A stretch of 64,000 bases of DNA from Thermohalobaculum sp963700775 (GCA_963700775.1 CAVOYU010000013.1:1-64000); one strand, 5' to 3'. Positions 27,068 to 36,525 are shown, counted from the stretch's first letter. Notes: a model not told the origin generated them from the letters alone. A program made the numbers and translations.

Positions 27068-28015
27068 TCACGTTCGGGGCGGCGGCTCGCGGAGACTTGC
27101 CGGCGGGACGTTTATCAGTTCGGGATCGGTCGGGACGCGGGTTGCCTTGCCGGGTGCGACCGCAGTGGGATGGAAGTTCTGTCCGCTCTCGCTAGGGTAG
27201 AATATTCCGCTTACCTGGACCTCGCGGCGTACAAGGAAGAGATCGTCGATGATCGCCACGGCAAGTTGGCGCTGGGCATCGGCCAGAGCCTCGCGCAGCC
27301 CCGTGGCGTTGTCGCGGGTCACTGTGAAGAAATCGAGGTCAGGCGAGAGGTAAACCCAGCGATAGGACGTCGGGTCTCGGGTCCCGTCGGCATTGGTCGC
27401 GACGGCTGCCGCGTCGATGCCGAACCGGAGGTCCGGGGAAAAGGTTCCGGTGGTGGAGAAGGAATAGGTCACGGTCAGGCTCAGCCGGTTGGCGGCCGCG
27501 GGCGCACAGCCGGCGGGGGCGGGCTGCACGGCCCCTTCTCCGATCCCGTTGCAGAGCGGCGCGGCCGGGAAACCGAGGCCGCTGGCGCGGGCTTCGAACG
27601 CGGCAGCGACACCGGACAGAAGATCCTGGTCGCGATAGACCCCCTCGATTGCCGCAATCGCCGCATCGGTTTCCGCGGCAGGATGGGCAGCGGCGGCGCC
27701 GTAGACGCCGCCAACGACAGCGAAGACCGGCGCAAGGAAGATGCCGAAACCCGTCGAGGCGCCGCCGGCGATTGCACCACCCGCCCCCTGCGCCATGCCG
27801 GTGCCGACGCCGTCGGCCGAGCCGGACGCGACGGGTCCGTGCAGTTCGGCAATGGTCGCCGCGTCGGTGACCTCGATCGGCGCCGAAGCGTCGAACAGTT
27901 CCGCGGGCGCGGGCGTTAGCGTCATCACTCGGGCTTGTGGACGGTTCTGAGCGCAGGCGGCGGCGAGCAAGGCAGCGACAAGGCCGGCAGCGTTTCTTGC
28001 GGCGCGCGCGGTCAT
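27068..28015 (-). CDS. Lipoprotein, unknown function
   Basis: A 315-residue protein with a lipoprotein signal (GLVAALLAAACAQ; lipobox LAAAC, Cys at residue 21). A glycine/alanine-rich stretch at ~68-110 (GTGMAQGAGGAIAGGASTGF ... VVGGVYGAAAAH) resembles glycine-zipper membrane insertion segments. The rest is beta-rich (LSLTVTYSFSTTGTFSPDL). It is the sort of protein placed in the outer membrane periphery, but no partner or function can be read from the sequence. Confidence 0.7.
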   Translation of the reverse strand: MTARAARNAAGLVAALLAAACAQNRPQARVMTLTPAPAELFDASAPIEVTDAATIAELHGPVASGSADGVGTGMAQGAGGAIAGGASTGFGIFLAPVFAVVGGVYGAAAAHPAAETDAAIAAIEGVYRDQDLLSGVAAAFEARASGLGFPAAPLCNGIGEGAVQPAPAGCAPAAANRLSLTVTYSFSTTGTFSPDLRFGIDAAAVATNADGTRDPTSYRWVYLSPDLDFFTVTRDNATGLREALADAQRQLAVAIIDDLFLVRREVQVSGIFYPSESGQNFHPTAVAPGKATRVPTDPELINVPPASLREPPPRT

Positions 28016-28310
28016 CGGATCACCTCCAGATCAATCTCCACCCCGGACAGCCCAATGCCGACCTGTCATCGCAGGATCGCCGCCCGTCCCGGCTGGTAGA
28101 GGCGGGCCGGACCTCCGGGACCAGTGGGAAGGCCGCAGACGCGGCAAACCACCGGCGGTCGGCGAACCACCTCACGTCGAGCGAAGCGCGGGCCGGACTG
28201 GCCCGCAGCCGAGATCATCGGCGGCAGGCAACGCAGGTCGTCTCTACCCGGCACTCGATGCCGACGATGACGAATGATGGATTCGGAGAATTTGCGTGTC
28301 ATCGATTCCG
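28016..28310. other. Gap between preA and the lipoprotein gene
   Basis: Nothing coding is supported in these 295 bases. The preA stop lies at the right edge, so any preA terminator and the lipoprotein promoter should be here; no clear hairpin with a T-run was seen. Confidence 0.4.
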
Positions 28311-29633
28311 TTACTCCGCCGCCACCCGCATCGGGTTGTTCGGATGCGTGGTCCAGTCTCCGTGCTCCTCCCGCACCGTCTTGCCGGTACGCGGGTCCAC
28401 GGTCCCCGGCGCCAGGCGCTCCATGGTGATGCAGTTCTCGACCGGGCAGACATTGACGCAGAGGTTGCAGGCGACGCATTCGGCGTCGATCACCTCGAAG
28501 CGCCGCTCGCCGCCAAGGGGTGTGCCGGGACCCTGCATCGAGATCGCCTGGTGCGAGGTGTCCTCGCAGGCGGCATAGCAGCGGCCGCACTTTATGCAGA
28601 GGTCCTGGTCGATCCGGGCCTTGGTGACATAGTTGAGGTTCAGGTACTGCCAGTCGGTCACGTTCGGTACTGCGCGGCCCTGGAAGGCGGCGAGGTCGGC
28701 ATGGCCTTTCTGGTCCATCCAGAGCTTCAACCCTTCGACCATCTCGGTCACGATGCGGAAGCCGTAGGTCATCGCCGCGGTGCAGACCTGCACGTTGCCG
28801 GCGCCGAGCGCGATGAACTCGGCCGCGTCGCGCCAGGTGGTGATGCCGCCGATCCCGGAGATCGGCAGACCGCGGGTCTCGGGGTCGCGGGCGATCTCGG
28901 CCACCATGTTGAGCGCGATCGGCTTGACCGCCGGGCCGCAATAGCCGCCGTGCGAGCCCTTGCCGTCGATCTCGGGCTCGGGCGCGAAATTGTCGAGATT
29001 GACCGAGGTGATCGAGCTGACCGTGTTGATGAGCGAGACTGCGTCAGCGCCGCCTTTCTTCGCTGCACGAGCGGGATAGCGGATGTCGGTGATGTTGGGA
29101 GTGAGCTTGACGATCACCGGCATCCGGGTCGCCTGCTTGCACCAGCGGGCGACCATCTCGATGTATTCGGGCACCTGGCCCACCGCCGATCCCATGCCGC
29201 GCTCGGACATGCCGTGCGGACAGCCGAAATTGAGCTCGATCCCGTCGGCGCCGGTCTCCTCGACCTGCGGCAGGATACCTTTCCAGCATTCCTCCTCGCA
29301 GGGGACCATCAGCGAGACCACAACCGCCCGGTCCGGGTAGTCGCGCTTGACCGCCTTGACCTCGTCGAGGTTGGTCCGAAGCGGCCGGTCGGTGATCAGC
29401 TCGATGTTGTTGAGCCCCAGCAACCGACGGTCCGGCCCCCAGACCACGCCATAGCGCGGGCCATTCACGTTGACGATGTGCGGGTCGAGCCCCAGCGTCT
29501 TCCAGACCACGCCGCCCCAGCCGGCCTCGAAGGCACGGCGCACGTTGTACTCCTTGTCGGTCGGCGGGGCCGAGGCGAGCCAGAACGGGTTCGGCGACTT
29601 TATGCCCACGAAGTCGTTGCGGAGGTCGGCCAT
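28311..29633 (-). CDS. preA: NAD-dependent dihydropyrimidine dehydrogenase subunit PreA
   Basis: A 440-residue FMN and iron-sulfur protein. The TIM-barrel part (1-330) resembles dihydroorotate dehydrogenase (NPFWLASAPPTDKEYNVRRA, VIVKLTPNITDI, SGIGGITTW). Two [4Fe-4S] motifs follow: Cys346/349/352/356 (CIKCGRCYAAC) and Cys386/389/392/396 (CVACNLCVNVC). With PreT it reduces uracil and thymine using NADH. The loop GMGSAVGQ has Val where mammalian enzymes have the catalytic Cys (GLACGQ), so the proton donor should be checked. The gene is last of three, 12 bases after a methyltransferase gene. Confidence 0.96.
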   Translation of the reverse strand: MADLRNDFVGIKSPNPFWLASAPPTDKEYNVRRAFEAGWGGVVWKTLGLDPHIVNVNGPRYGVVWGPDRRLLGLNNIELITDRPLRTNLDEVKAVKRDYPDRAVVVSLMVPCEEECWKGILPQVEETGADGIELNFGCPHGMSERGMGSAVGQVPEYIEMVARWCKQATRMPVIVKLTPNITDIRYPARAAKKGGADAVSLINTVSSITSVNLDNFAPEPEIDGKGSHGGYCGPAVKPIALNMVAEIARDPETRGLPISGIGGITTWRDAAEFIALGAGNVQVCTAAMTYGFRIVTEMVEGLKLWMDQKGHADLAAFQGRAVPNVTDWQYLNLNYVTKARIDQDLCIKCGRCYAACEDTSHQAISMQGPGTPLGGERRFEVIDAECVACNLCVNVCPVENCITMERLAPGTVDPRTGKTVREEHGDWTTHPNNPMRVAAE

Positions 29634-29645
29634 GTGCGGCTCCTT

Positions 29646-30479
29646 TCAGCCGGGCTTGCGGCAGAGAATCTCGACCGGCGCAATGCGACCGGCCTCGATG
29701 CTGGCGATCATGTTGAGCACCTTCTGGCGGCCCGTCGGGCCGGTCAGCAGGTGAATGCCGAGCGGCGGCGGGCCGCTGCTCGCCTCCATCGCGGCGCGCT
29801 GGGCGGCGAAGAACTCCAGCGCATGAGCGCGGCGCGAGCGCTCCGGCGCGCAGGCGAGGTCGGCGGCAACCGCCGCGGCGCGGTATGCCTCAGGTGAGGC
29901 CGAGAAATCGGTCGCGGCCGTCTGCGCCCATGGGACCGGATAGATCAGGTCGCCCGGGCCTGTGCGCATCACGTCGTAGACCATGAAGACGCCGCCAGGC
30001 TTCAAGACGCGCGCGACGCCCGCGAACAGGGCATCCTTGTCGGGCAGGTTCATGCCGACATGGATCAGCGTGGCGGCATCGAAGCTCGCCGGCTCGAAGG
30101 GCAGGTCAAGGGCACTGCCCTGGACGAAACGGGTGCGCTCCGACATGCCCGTCATCGCCGAGAGCGCGTTGGCGGTGTCGACGAACTCCGGCGTCAGGTC
30201 GATGCCTGTGACGCGGGCGCCGGTTTCCGAGGCAATCAGCCGCGCCGGGCCACCCAGCCCCGAGCCGAGGTCGAGCAGATGCTGCCCGGCGCCGAGTTTC
30301 ATCTGCGCCAGCAGGCCGCGGGTCGCACCGGTGCCGCCGATATGGAACTCGTCGACCGGCTTCAGGTCGTCGAGCGCCGGGCGGTCCGGGTCGATCCCCA
30401 TCTCGGTCAGCGCGGCGCGGATGCGCTCCAGCAGGTTGCCGCTGGTGTAGTGGCGGGCGATCTGGTCGTTTACCGACAA
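29646..30479 (-). CDS. SAM-dependent methyltransferase, between preT and preA
   Basis: A 277-residue class I methyltransferase. Motif I is LLDLGSGLGGPARLIA, followed by VTGIDLTPEFVD, FVQGSALDLPFEPASFDAA and LKPGGVFMVYDVMR. It resembles small-molecule methyltransferases of the glycine/sarcosine or ubiquinone type. It is placed between the two subunits of dihydropyrimidine dehydrogenase, 12 bases before preA, so it is probably co-transcribed. The substrate is unknown; no standard step of the reductive pyrimidine route needs methyl transfer. Confidence 0.82.
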   Translation of the reverse strand: MSVNDQIARHYTSGNLLERIRAALTEMGIDPDRPALDDLKPVDEFHIGGTGATRGLLAQMKLGAGQHLLDLGSGLGGPARLIASETGARVTGIDLTPEFVDTANALSAMTGMSERTRFVQGSALDLPFEPASFDAATLIHVGMNLPDKDALFAGVARVLKPGGVFMVYDVMRTGPGDLIYPVPWAQTAATDFSASPEAYRAAAVAADLACAPERSRRAHALEFFAAQRAAMEASSGPPPLGIHLLTGPTGRQKVLNMIASIEAGRIAPVEILCRKPG

Positions 30480-30502
30480 GGTTCTCGCCTCCTGTTTTGT
30501 GC

Positions 30503-30519
30503 CCCGGAAATGATCCGGG
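30503..30519. repeat. REP-like palindrome between preT and the methyltransferase gene
   Basis: CCCGGA-AATGA-TCCGGG forms a 6-bp perfect stem, 10 bases after the preT stop (minus strand). It has the same layout (CCCGG stem, 5-base loop) as the palindromes at 19054 and 36531. Confidence 0.5.
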
Positions 30520-30528
30520 ACGTCTTGG

Positions 30529-31863
30529 TCACGCGCACAGCGTCCGGTGAATGCTCTCCGCCGCGTCGCGGCCTTCGGCGACCGCCGTCACGGTCAGGTC
30601 GTCGCCGCCGGTCGCACAGTCGCCACCGGCCCAGACCCCGGCGACGGAGGTGCGCCCTTCGGAGTCGACCCGGATCTTGCCGCCCTCCAGCGCCATCCCG
30701 TCCGGCGCGCCGTCCAGCGTCTGGCCGATCGCCTTGAACACCTGGTCGGCGGCAATCCGGAACGTCTCTCCGGTGCCCTCCAGACCACTCGCGCCGTTCC
30801 GGGTGTATTCGAACTCGATCTCATGCGCCGAGCCATCGCCGTTCACCCGAACCGGCCGCGCCCAATGGCGGATCGTGACGCCCTTCGAGGCCGCGAGGTC
30901 CTGCTCCCAGCGGCTGGCCGGCATGTCCCCGGGGCCGCGGCGGTAGACCAGTGTCACCGTCTCGGCGCCCAGCAGCTTCGATTGCACCGCGGCGTCGATC
31001 GCGGTCATGCCGCCGCCGATCACCACCACGTTGCGCCCCACGGGCAGCTTCGCCAGGTCCGAGGCCTGGCGAAGCTCGGCAATGAAGTCGACGGCGGGGA
31101 GGACGCCATCGAGGTTCTCGCCCTCGGCCCGCAGGGAATTCACGCCGCCAAGGCCGATGCCGACGAATACGGCATCGAACTCCGCGCGCAGCGTGTTGAG
31201 GAAGATCTCGCTTCCCAGACGTTTGCCGCTTTCGAGCCGGATGCCGCCAATGGACATCAGCCAGTCGACCTCGGCCTGGGCGAAGCCGTCCACGGTCTTG
31301 TAGGCGGCGATGCCGTATTCGTTGAGGCCGCCGGGCTTCGACCGGGCGTCGTAGACGGTGACGTCGTGGCCGTGCATCGCGAGGCGGTGGGCGCAGGCGA
31401 GGCCGGCCGGGCCGGCGCCGACGACCGCGGCCTTCTTCCCCGTGGCGGCCGCGCGGCTGAAGGGCTGGCGGCCGGTGGCCATCTGGGCGTCGGTCGCGAA
31501 ACGCTGAAGCCGGCCGATCTGCACCGGCTCGCCCTCGGCCGCCTCGCGGACGCAGGCCTCTTCGCAGAGCGTCTCGGTCGGGCAGACCCGGGCGCACATG
31601 CCGCCGAGGATGTTCTGGGTCAGAATCGTCTTCGCCGCCCCCAGCGCCGAGCCGGCGGCGATCTGGCGGATGAACATCGGGATGTCGATGGCAGTCGGGC
31701 AGGCGGCGACGCAGGGGGCGTCATGGCAGAAGTAGCAGCGGTCGGCGGCGACCCTGGCCTCGTGGGCGGTCAAGGGCGCGTGCAGATCGGCGAAGTTCGC
31801 CGCCAGCGTCGCCGCGTCGAGCCTTCCGGGCCGGATTCCGGGCGCGAGATCGGCCTTGGCCAT
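30529..31863 (-). CDS. preT: NAD(P)-dependent dihydropyrimidine dehydrogenase subunit PreT
   Basis: A 444-residue flavoprotein related to the small subunit of glutamate synthase. N-terminal iron-sulfur Cys clusters are CYFCHDAPCVAACPTAID and CARVCPTETLCEEACV. The FAD motif is VVGAGPAGLACAHRLA (~residue 145) and the NAD(P) motif VVIGGGMTAIDAAVQ (~270). It passes electrons from NADH to PreA for pyrimidine reduction. First gene of the minus-strand group; a dyad at 31910-31932 lies 47 bases upstream of its ATG. Confidence 0.95.
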   Translation of the reverse strand: MAKADLAPGIRPGRLDAATLAANFADLHAPLTAHEARVAADRCYFCHDAPCVAACPTAIDIPMFIRQIAAGSALGAAKTILTQNILGGMCARVCPTETLCEEACVREAAEGEPVQIGRLQRFATDAQMATGRQPFSRAAATGKKAAVVGAGPAGLACAHRLAMHGHDVTVYDARSKPGGLNEYGIAAYKTVDGFAQAEVDWLMSIGGIRLESGKRLGSEIFLNTLRAEFDAVFVGIGLGGVNSLRAEGENLDGVLPAVDFIAELRQASDLAKLPVGRNVVVIGGGMTAIDAAVQSKLLGAETVTLVYRRGPGDMPASRWEQDLAASKGVTIRHWARPVRVNGDGSAHEIEFEYTRNGASGLEGTGETFRIAADQVFKAIGQTLDGAPDGMALEGGKIRVDSEGRTSVAGVWAGGDCATGGDDLTVTAVAEGRDAAESIHRTLCA

Positions 31864-31909
31864 GCGCTGCCTCCCTGCAGTCGTTTCGGGAAACTATGCC
31901 GCCCGGGTG

Positions 31910-31932
31910 AAATTTTATCAATTGGAAAATTT
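31910..31932. promoter_or_regulatory. AT-rich dyad between preT and the nucleoside locus
   Basis: AAATTTT-N9-AAAATTT is a perfect 7-bp inverted repeat whose centre holds a second palindrome, CAATTG. It lies in a very AT-rich patch in the 164-base divergent gap. This suits a regulator site serving both preT and the nucleoside genes, but the regulator is unknown; it is not a RutR-type box. Confidence 0.5.
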
Positions 31933-32027
31933 TTACCGCCAAAACCCCGTGCCGGCGACGCCTCGGGATGGCAAGATCGGGGTCAGGCCGCCGATTCCCG
32001 CCTGCCCCGCAAACGCCCGGAGGCGTC

Positions 32028-32696
<669 letters not shown>

Positions 32697-32716
32697 CAGG
32701 CGACGGAGCGCTTGCC

Positions 32717-33595
32717 ATGAGCATCGTCAATCTCGGCTCGATCAACATCGACCATGTGCACCGGGTGGCCCGGCTGCCGGGAGCGGGTGAAACGGTGATC
32801 GACACCGGCTATGCTCCCGGTCTCGGCGGCAAGGGTGCCAACCAGTCGCTGGCGGCGGCGCGTGCCGGGGCGCGGGTGATCCATGTGGGCGCGGTCGGCC
32901 CCGACGGCGGCTGGATTCCACCCAGGCTGGCGGCGGCGGGGATCGATGTCGGCGGCATCGCGACCGTCAAGGTGGCGACCGGGCACGCGGTGGTGCTGGT
33001 CGACGATGCGGCCGAGAACGCTATCGTAATCCACAGCGGCGCCAATCACGCGCTGACCCCGGCGCAGATCGAGGCGGCTCTCGCGGGCACGAAGCCCGGC
33101 GACTGGCTCCTGGCCCAGAACGAGACCAACCTGGTTGCCGAGGCTTTCGCGATGGCGCGGGCGCGCGGGCTGCGCACCGCCTACGCCGCCGCCCCCTTCG
33201 ACCCGGAGGTCACTGCGGCCCTGCTGGGATCGGTCGACCTGCTGGCGATGAACGAGGTCGAGGCGACCCAGCTCGCCGCCCATATGGGCATGGCCGCCGA
33301 GGCCCTGCCGGTGCCGGAACTGCTGGTCACTCTCGGCGGTCGCGGCGCCCGCCACCGGGCGGGCGGCGGCGTGACCGAGGTTCCGGCGTTCCCGGTGACG
33401 CCCGTCGACACCACCGGCGCCGGCGACTGCTTCCTCGGCTACTTCCTCGCCGCCCGCGATGCGGGGGCGGCGCCCGAGGCGGCGCTACGTCGCGCCACGG
33501 CCGCCGCCGCGATCAAGGTAACCCGGCCGGGCGCCTCCGACGGTATCCCGGCCGCGGACGAAGTGACGGAATTCCTGAGGGAGCGGGGCGGATGA
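32717..33595 (+). CDS. rbsK: Ribokinase (PfkB family)
   Basis: A 292-residue sugar kinase. N-terminal LGSINIDHVHRVARLPGAGE and GLGGKGANQSLAAARAGA, and the C-terminal ATP/catalytic signature VTPVDTTGAGDCFLGYFLA with the catalytic Asp of DTTGAGD, identify ribokinase. It phosphorylates ribose to ribose 5-phosphate. The next gene, nucleoside hydrolase, overlaps its stop (ATGA), so ribose released from nucleosides is the likely substrate. Confidence 0.92.
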   Translation: MSIVNLGSINIDHVHRVARLPGAGETVIDTGYAPGLGGKGANQSLAAARAGARVIHVGAVGPDGGWIPPRLAAAGIDVGGIATVKVATGHAVVLVDDAAENAIVIHSGANHALTPAQIEAALAGTKPGDWLLAQNETNLVAEAFAMARARGLRTAYAAAPFDPEVTAALLGSVDLLAMNEVEATQLAAHMGMAAEALPVPELLVTLGGRGARHRAGGGVTEVPAFPVTPVDTTGAGDCFLGYFLAARDAGAAPEAALRRATAAAAIKVTRPGASDGIPAADEVTEFLRERGG

Positions 33596-34554
33596 GCGCG
33601 CAACGGCTGATCATCGACACCGATCCGGGCATCGACGACGCGATGGCGATCTTCTATGCCGCCGCCCATCCGGGGCTCGACCTCGTCGGTCTGACGACGG
33701 TCTTCGGCAATGTCCCGGTCGCCACCGCAACCAGAAACGCGCTCCGCCTGGCCGAGATGACCGGCTTGCGCATCCCCGTCGCCGAAGGGGCAGGCAAGCC
33801 GCTCGTCCAGCCCCTGCCGCCCCATCCGGACTTCGTCCACGGGGTCGAGGGCTTCGGCGACGTCGCGCCGGAGACACCGGCCGGAAAGCCCGACCCGCGC
33901 CCGGCGGCGCGGTTCCTGTGCGACCTGACCGCCGCCCATCCGGGCGAGGTCACGGTCTGCGCCATCGGGCCGCTGACCAACCTGGCCGAAGCGCTCAGGC
34001 TCGACCCGGCGATCCAGCACAATGTTGACCGGGTGGTCGTGATGGGCGGCGCGGTGGAATGCCCGGGCAATGTCAACGAACATGCCGAGGCCAATATCTG
34101 GAACGACCCCCACGCCGCCGCGGCTGTCTTCGGCGCCGACTGGCCGGTGACACTGATGGGGCTCGACGTGACCGAACGGGTGAACTGCTCCGCCGCCGAC
34201 TTCGCGGCACTGGCCGCGGCCTCGCCGGTGATCGGCGGCTTCCTGAACCGCGCGGTGCAGTTCTACTTCCGCTTCCACGCCGAGCGGCATGGGCTCGAGG
34301 GCTGCCACATGCACGACCCGACCGCGCTGGTCGAGATCACCGACCCCGGCCTTTTCAAGGTGCGCGAAGCGCCAGTGACGGTAACGCTGGAGGGCGAGGC
34401 GGCGGGGCGGACACGCTTCGGGACCAGACGGGCCGGAGGCAAGGGGGCGCCGAAGGTGCGGGTCTGCCTCGACGCCGATCTGGCCGCGGTGAAGGCGCGC
34501 TTCCTCGAGACGATCGCCACAGCGGACGCTTGCCGCGGCAGCGCCCTGCGCTAA
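33592..34554 (+). CDS. Inosine-uridine preferring nucleoside hydrolase
   Basis: A 320-residue IUNH-family enzyme that splits ribonucleosides to base and ribose. The calcium-binding signature IIDTDPGIDDAMA is at the N-terminus (residues 6-18). Others are AIGPLTNLAEAL, VVMGGAV, NVNEHAEANIWNDPHAA (substrate and Asp/Asn ligands) and CHMHDPTALVEI (final Ca-binding Asp). ATG overlaps the ribokinase stop. Pyrimidine or purine preference cannot be read directly; the nearby preTA genes suggest uridine and cytidine. Confidence 0.93.
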   Translation: MSAQRLIIDTDPGIDDAMAIFYAAAHPGLDLVGLTTVFGNVPVATATRNALRLAEMTGLRIPVAEGAGKPLVQPLPPHPDFVHGVEGFGDVAPETPAGKPDPRPAARFLCDLTAAHPGEVTVCAIGPLTNLAEALRLDPAIQHNVDRVVVMGGAVECPGNVNEHAEANIWNDPHAAAAVFGADWPVTLMGLDVTERVNCSAADFAALAAASPVIGGFLNRAVQFYFRFHAERHGLEGCHMHDPTALVEITDPGLFKVREAPVTVTLEGEAAGRTRFGTRRAGGKGAPKVRVCLDADLAAVKARFLETIATADACRGSALR

Positions 34555-34581
34555 AGTGGCCCGAACCCAGGCGAGGCCCTG

Positions 34582-35427
34582 ATGACCGCCAGCTTCGACA
34601 TCCAGACTGTCAGCTTCACCGCGCCGGACGCCCCGGCGGCCTTTACCCGGTCCCTGCGCGAAACGGGCTTTGCGGTGCTGACCGGCCACCCGATCGGGCC
34701 GGAGCGGATCGCCGAGGCCTATGCGGCCTGGGGGCGGTTCTTCAACTCCGACGACAAGCACCGGTTCACCGCACACGAGACCCAGGCCGGGTTCTTTCCG
34801 TTCCGCTCGGAGAATGCCAAGGGGGCGAAGGCCAAGGACCTGAAGGAGTTCTACCACGTCTACCCGGACGGCCCGGTGCCGCCGGAGCTCGAGGTGATGA
34901 CCCGCAAGCTCTATGCCGACCTGGTGGCGATCGGCACGGCGCTTCTGAAGTGGATCCAGGCCGAGGCGCCGGCCGAAGTGACCGCGCGCCTCTCGGAACC
35001 GCTGCCCTCGATGCTCGCTGGCTCCAAGCAGAACCTGCTCCGCATCCTGCACTACCCGCCGCTGGACGAGCCGCCCGAGCCGGGCGCCGTGCGCGCGGCG
35101 GCCCATGGCGACATAAACCTGATCACCGTGCTGCTGGCCGGCTCGGCGCCGGGGCTGGAGGCAAGGGACACGGCAGGCAACTGGCACGCGGTGCCCTGCG
35201 ATCCCGGCATGATCGCGATCAACTGCGGCGACATGCTGGAGATGGCCTCGGGCGGCTATTTCCCCTCGACCGTGCACCGGGTGGTCAACCCCGGGCGGGC
35301 CGAGAGTGGCGCCCGTTTCTCGATGCCGATGTTCCTCCACCCCCGGCCCGAGGTGGTGCTGAAGCCGGGCACGACGGCCGAGGACTACCTGAACGAGCGG
35401 CTGAGGGAGATCGGGCTGAAGAGCTGA
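34582..35427 (+). CDS. 2-oxoglutarate/Fe(II) oxygenase, isopenicillin N synthase-like
   Basis: A 281-residue oxygenase of the IPNS-like group. N-terminal DIOX_N-type region: FTRSLRETGFAVLTGHPI. The iron triad is His175-x-Asp177 (AAHGDINLITVLL) and His232 (FPSTVHRVVNP), and 2-oxoglutarate should bind Arg245-x-Ser247 (RFSMPMFLHP). It lies 27 bases after nucleoside hydrolase in a nucleoside uptake locus. Known enzymes of this class hydroxylate thymine or deoxyribonucleosides in fungi, so a nucleoside or base is a plausible substrate; this is inference. Confidence 0.83.
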   Translation: MTASFDIQTVSFTAPDAPAAFTRSLRETGFAVLTGHPIGPERIAEAYAAWGRFFNSDDKHRFTAHETQAGFFPFRSENAKGAKAKDLKEFYHVYPDGPVPPELEVMTRKLYADLVAIGTALLKWIQAEAPAEVTARLSEPLPSMLAGSKQNLLRILHYPPLDEPPEPGAVRAAAHGDINLITVLLAGSAPGLEARDTAGNWHAVPCDPGMIAINCGDMLEMASGGYFPSTVHRVVNPGRAESGARFSMPMFLHPRPEVVLKPGTTAEDYLNERLREIGLKS

Positions 35428-35435
35428 CAACGAAA

Positions 35436-35483
35436 CCCGCCGGCTGTCGGCGGGAGCGATAACGAGCTGGCGGCGCTGCCGCC
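35436..35483 (+). promoter_or_regulatory. Two tandem stem-loops ahead of the binding-protein gene
   Basis: CCCGCCG-GCTGT-CGGCGGG (35436-35454) and GGCGGC-GCT-GCCGCC (35469-35483) stand in the 75-base gap between the oxygenase gene and the binding-protein gene, 19 bases before its ATG. They could be an mRNA processing or attenuation site that sets the excess of binding protein. I do not match them to a named riboswitch. Confidence 0.4.
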
Positions 35484-35502
35484 GATCAAAGGGAGAAAAT
35501 CG

Positions 35503-36501
35503 ATGCATCTGAAACATCTGATCGCCGGAGCGGCGCTCGCCGTATTCGCAACCGTGGCCCAGGCGGCGGACTTCAAGCCCGCGGTCGTCTTCGACATGGG
35601 CGGCAAGTTCGACAAGTCGTTCAACGAGGGCGTCTGGAACGGGATCAAGAAGTTCTCGGACGAGACCGGGGTCGAGGTGATGGAGTTCGAGGTCACCAAC
35701 GAGACCCAGCGCGAGCAGGCGATCCGGCGCATGGTCGAGCGCGGCGCCACCGTGGTGCTGGGCGTCGGCTTCGCCCAGGCCGACGCGATCGACAAGGTCG
35801 CCGCCGAGAACCCGGACCGGCAGTTCGCGATCATCGACGTGAACTGGCTCGACCGGCCGAACCTGCGGCAGTACGCCTTCAAGGAGCACGAGGGCAGCTA
35901 CCTGGTCGGCGTCGCCGCGGCACTGACCTCCGGCACCGGCAAGGTCGGCTTCGTCGGCGGCATGGACATCCCGCTGATCCGCAAGTTCGCCTGCGGCTAC
36001 GTGCAGGGCGCCAAGGAGGCCAAGGCCGGCACCGAGGTGCTGCAGAACATGACCGGCACCACCCCCACCGCCTGGAACGACCCGGCCAAGGGCGCCGAGC
36101 TGACCCAGAGCCAGATCGACCGCGGCGCCGACGTGATCTACCACGCGGCCGGCGGCACCGGCCTCGGCGTGATCCGGGCGGCGGCGGACGCGGGCAAGCT
36201 CGCCATCGGCGTCGACTCGAACCAGAACGGGCTGGCCCCCGGCCATGTGCTGACCTCGATGCTGAAGCGGGTCGACGTGGCCGCCTACCAGACCATGAAG
36301 GACGCCATGGACGGCACGTTCACCTCGGGCGTGGTGACCCTGGGGCTCGCCGAGGAGGGCGTCGACTGGGCGCAGGACGAGCACAATGCCGCCCTGGTGA
36401 GCGCCGATGTGAAAGCGGCGGTCGAGAAGGCAAAGGCCGACATCATCTCGGGGGCCATCAAGGTCCACAACTACGAGGACGATCAGGCCTGCCCGTTCTA
36501 A
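35503..36501 (+). CDS. BMP-family nucleoside ABC transporter substrate-binding protein
   Basis: A 332-residue secreted binding protein (signal MHLKHLIAGAALAVFATVAQ, cleavage near AQA|AD) of the BmpA/PnrA/TmpC family that binds ribonucleosides. Family features are FDMGGKFDKSFNEGVWNG, VGFVGGMDIPLIRKF, ADVIYHAAGGTGLG and IGVDSNQNGLAPGHVLTSML. AGGGAG lies before the ATG. The nucleoside hydrolase, ribokinase and matching ABC genes around it support nucleoside uptake. Confidence 0.9.
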   Translation: MHLKHLIAGAALAVFATVAQAADFKPAVVFDMGGKFDKSFNEGVWNGIKKFSDETGVEVMEFEVTNETQREQAIRRMVERGATVVLGVGFAQADAIDKVAAENPDRQFAIIDVNWLDRPNLRQYAFKEHEGSYLVGVAAALTSGTGKVGFVGGMDIPLIRKFACGYVQGAKEAKAGTEVLQNMTGTTPTAWNDPAKGAELTQSQIDRGADVIYHAAGGTGLGVIRAAADAGKLAIGVDSNQNGLAPGHVLTSMLKRVDVAAYQTMKDAMDGTFTSGVVTLGLAEEGVDWAQDEHNAALVSADVKAAVEKAKADIISGAIKVHNYEDDQACPF

Positions 36502-36525
36502 GATGCGCAGGGGTGGAACCGACAC

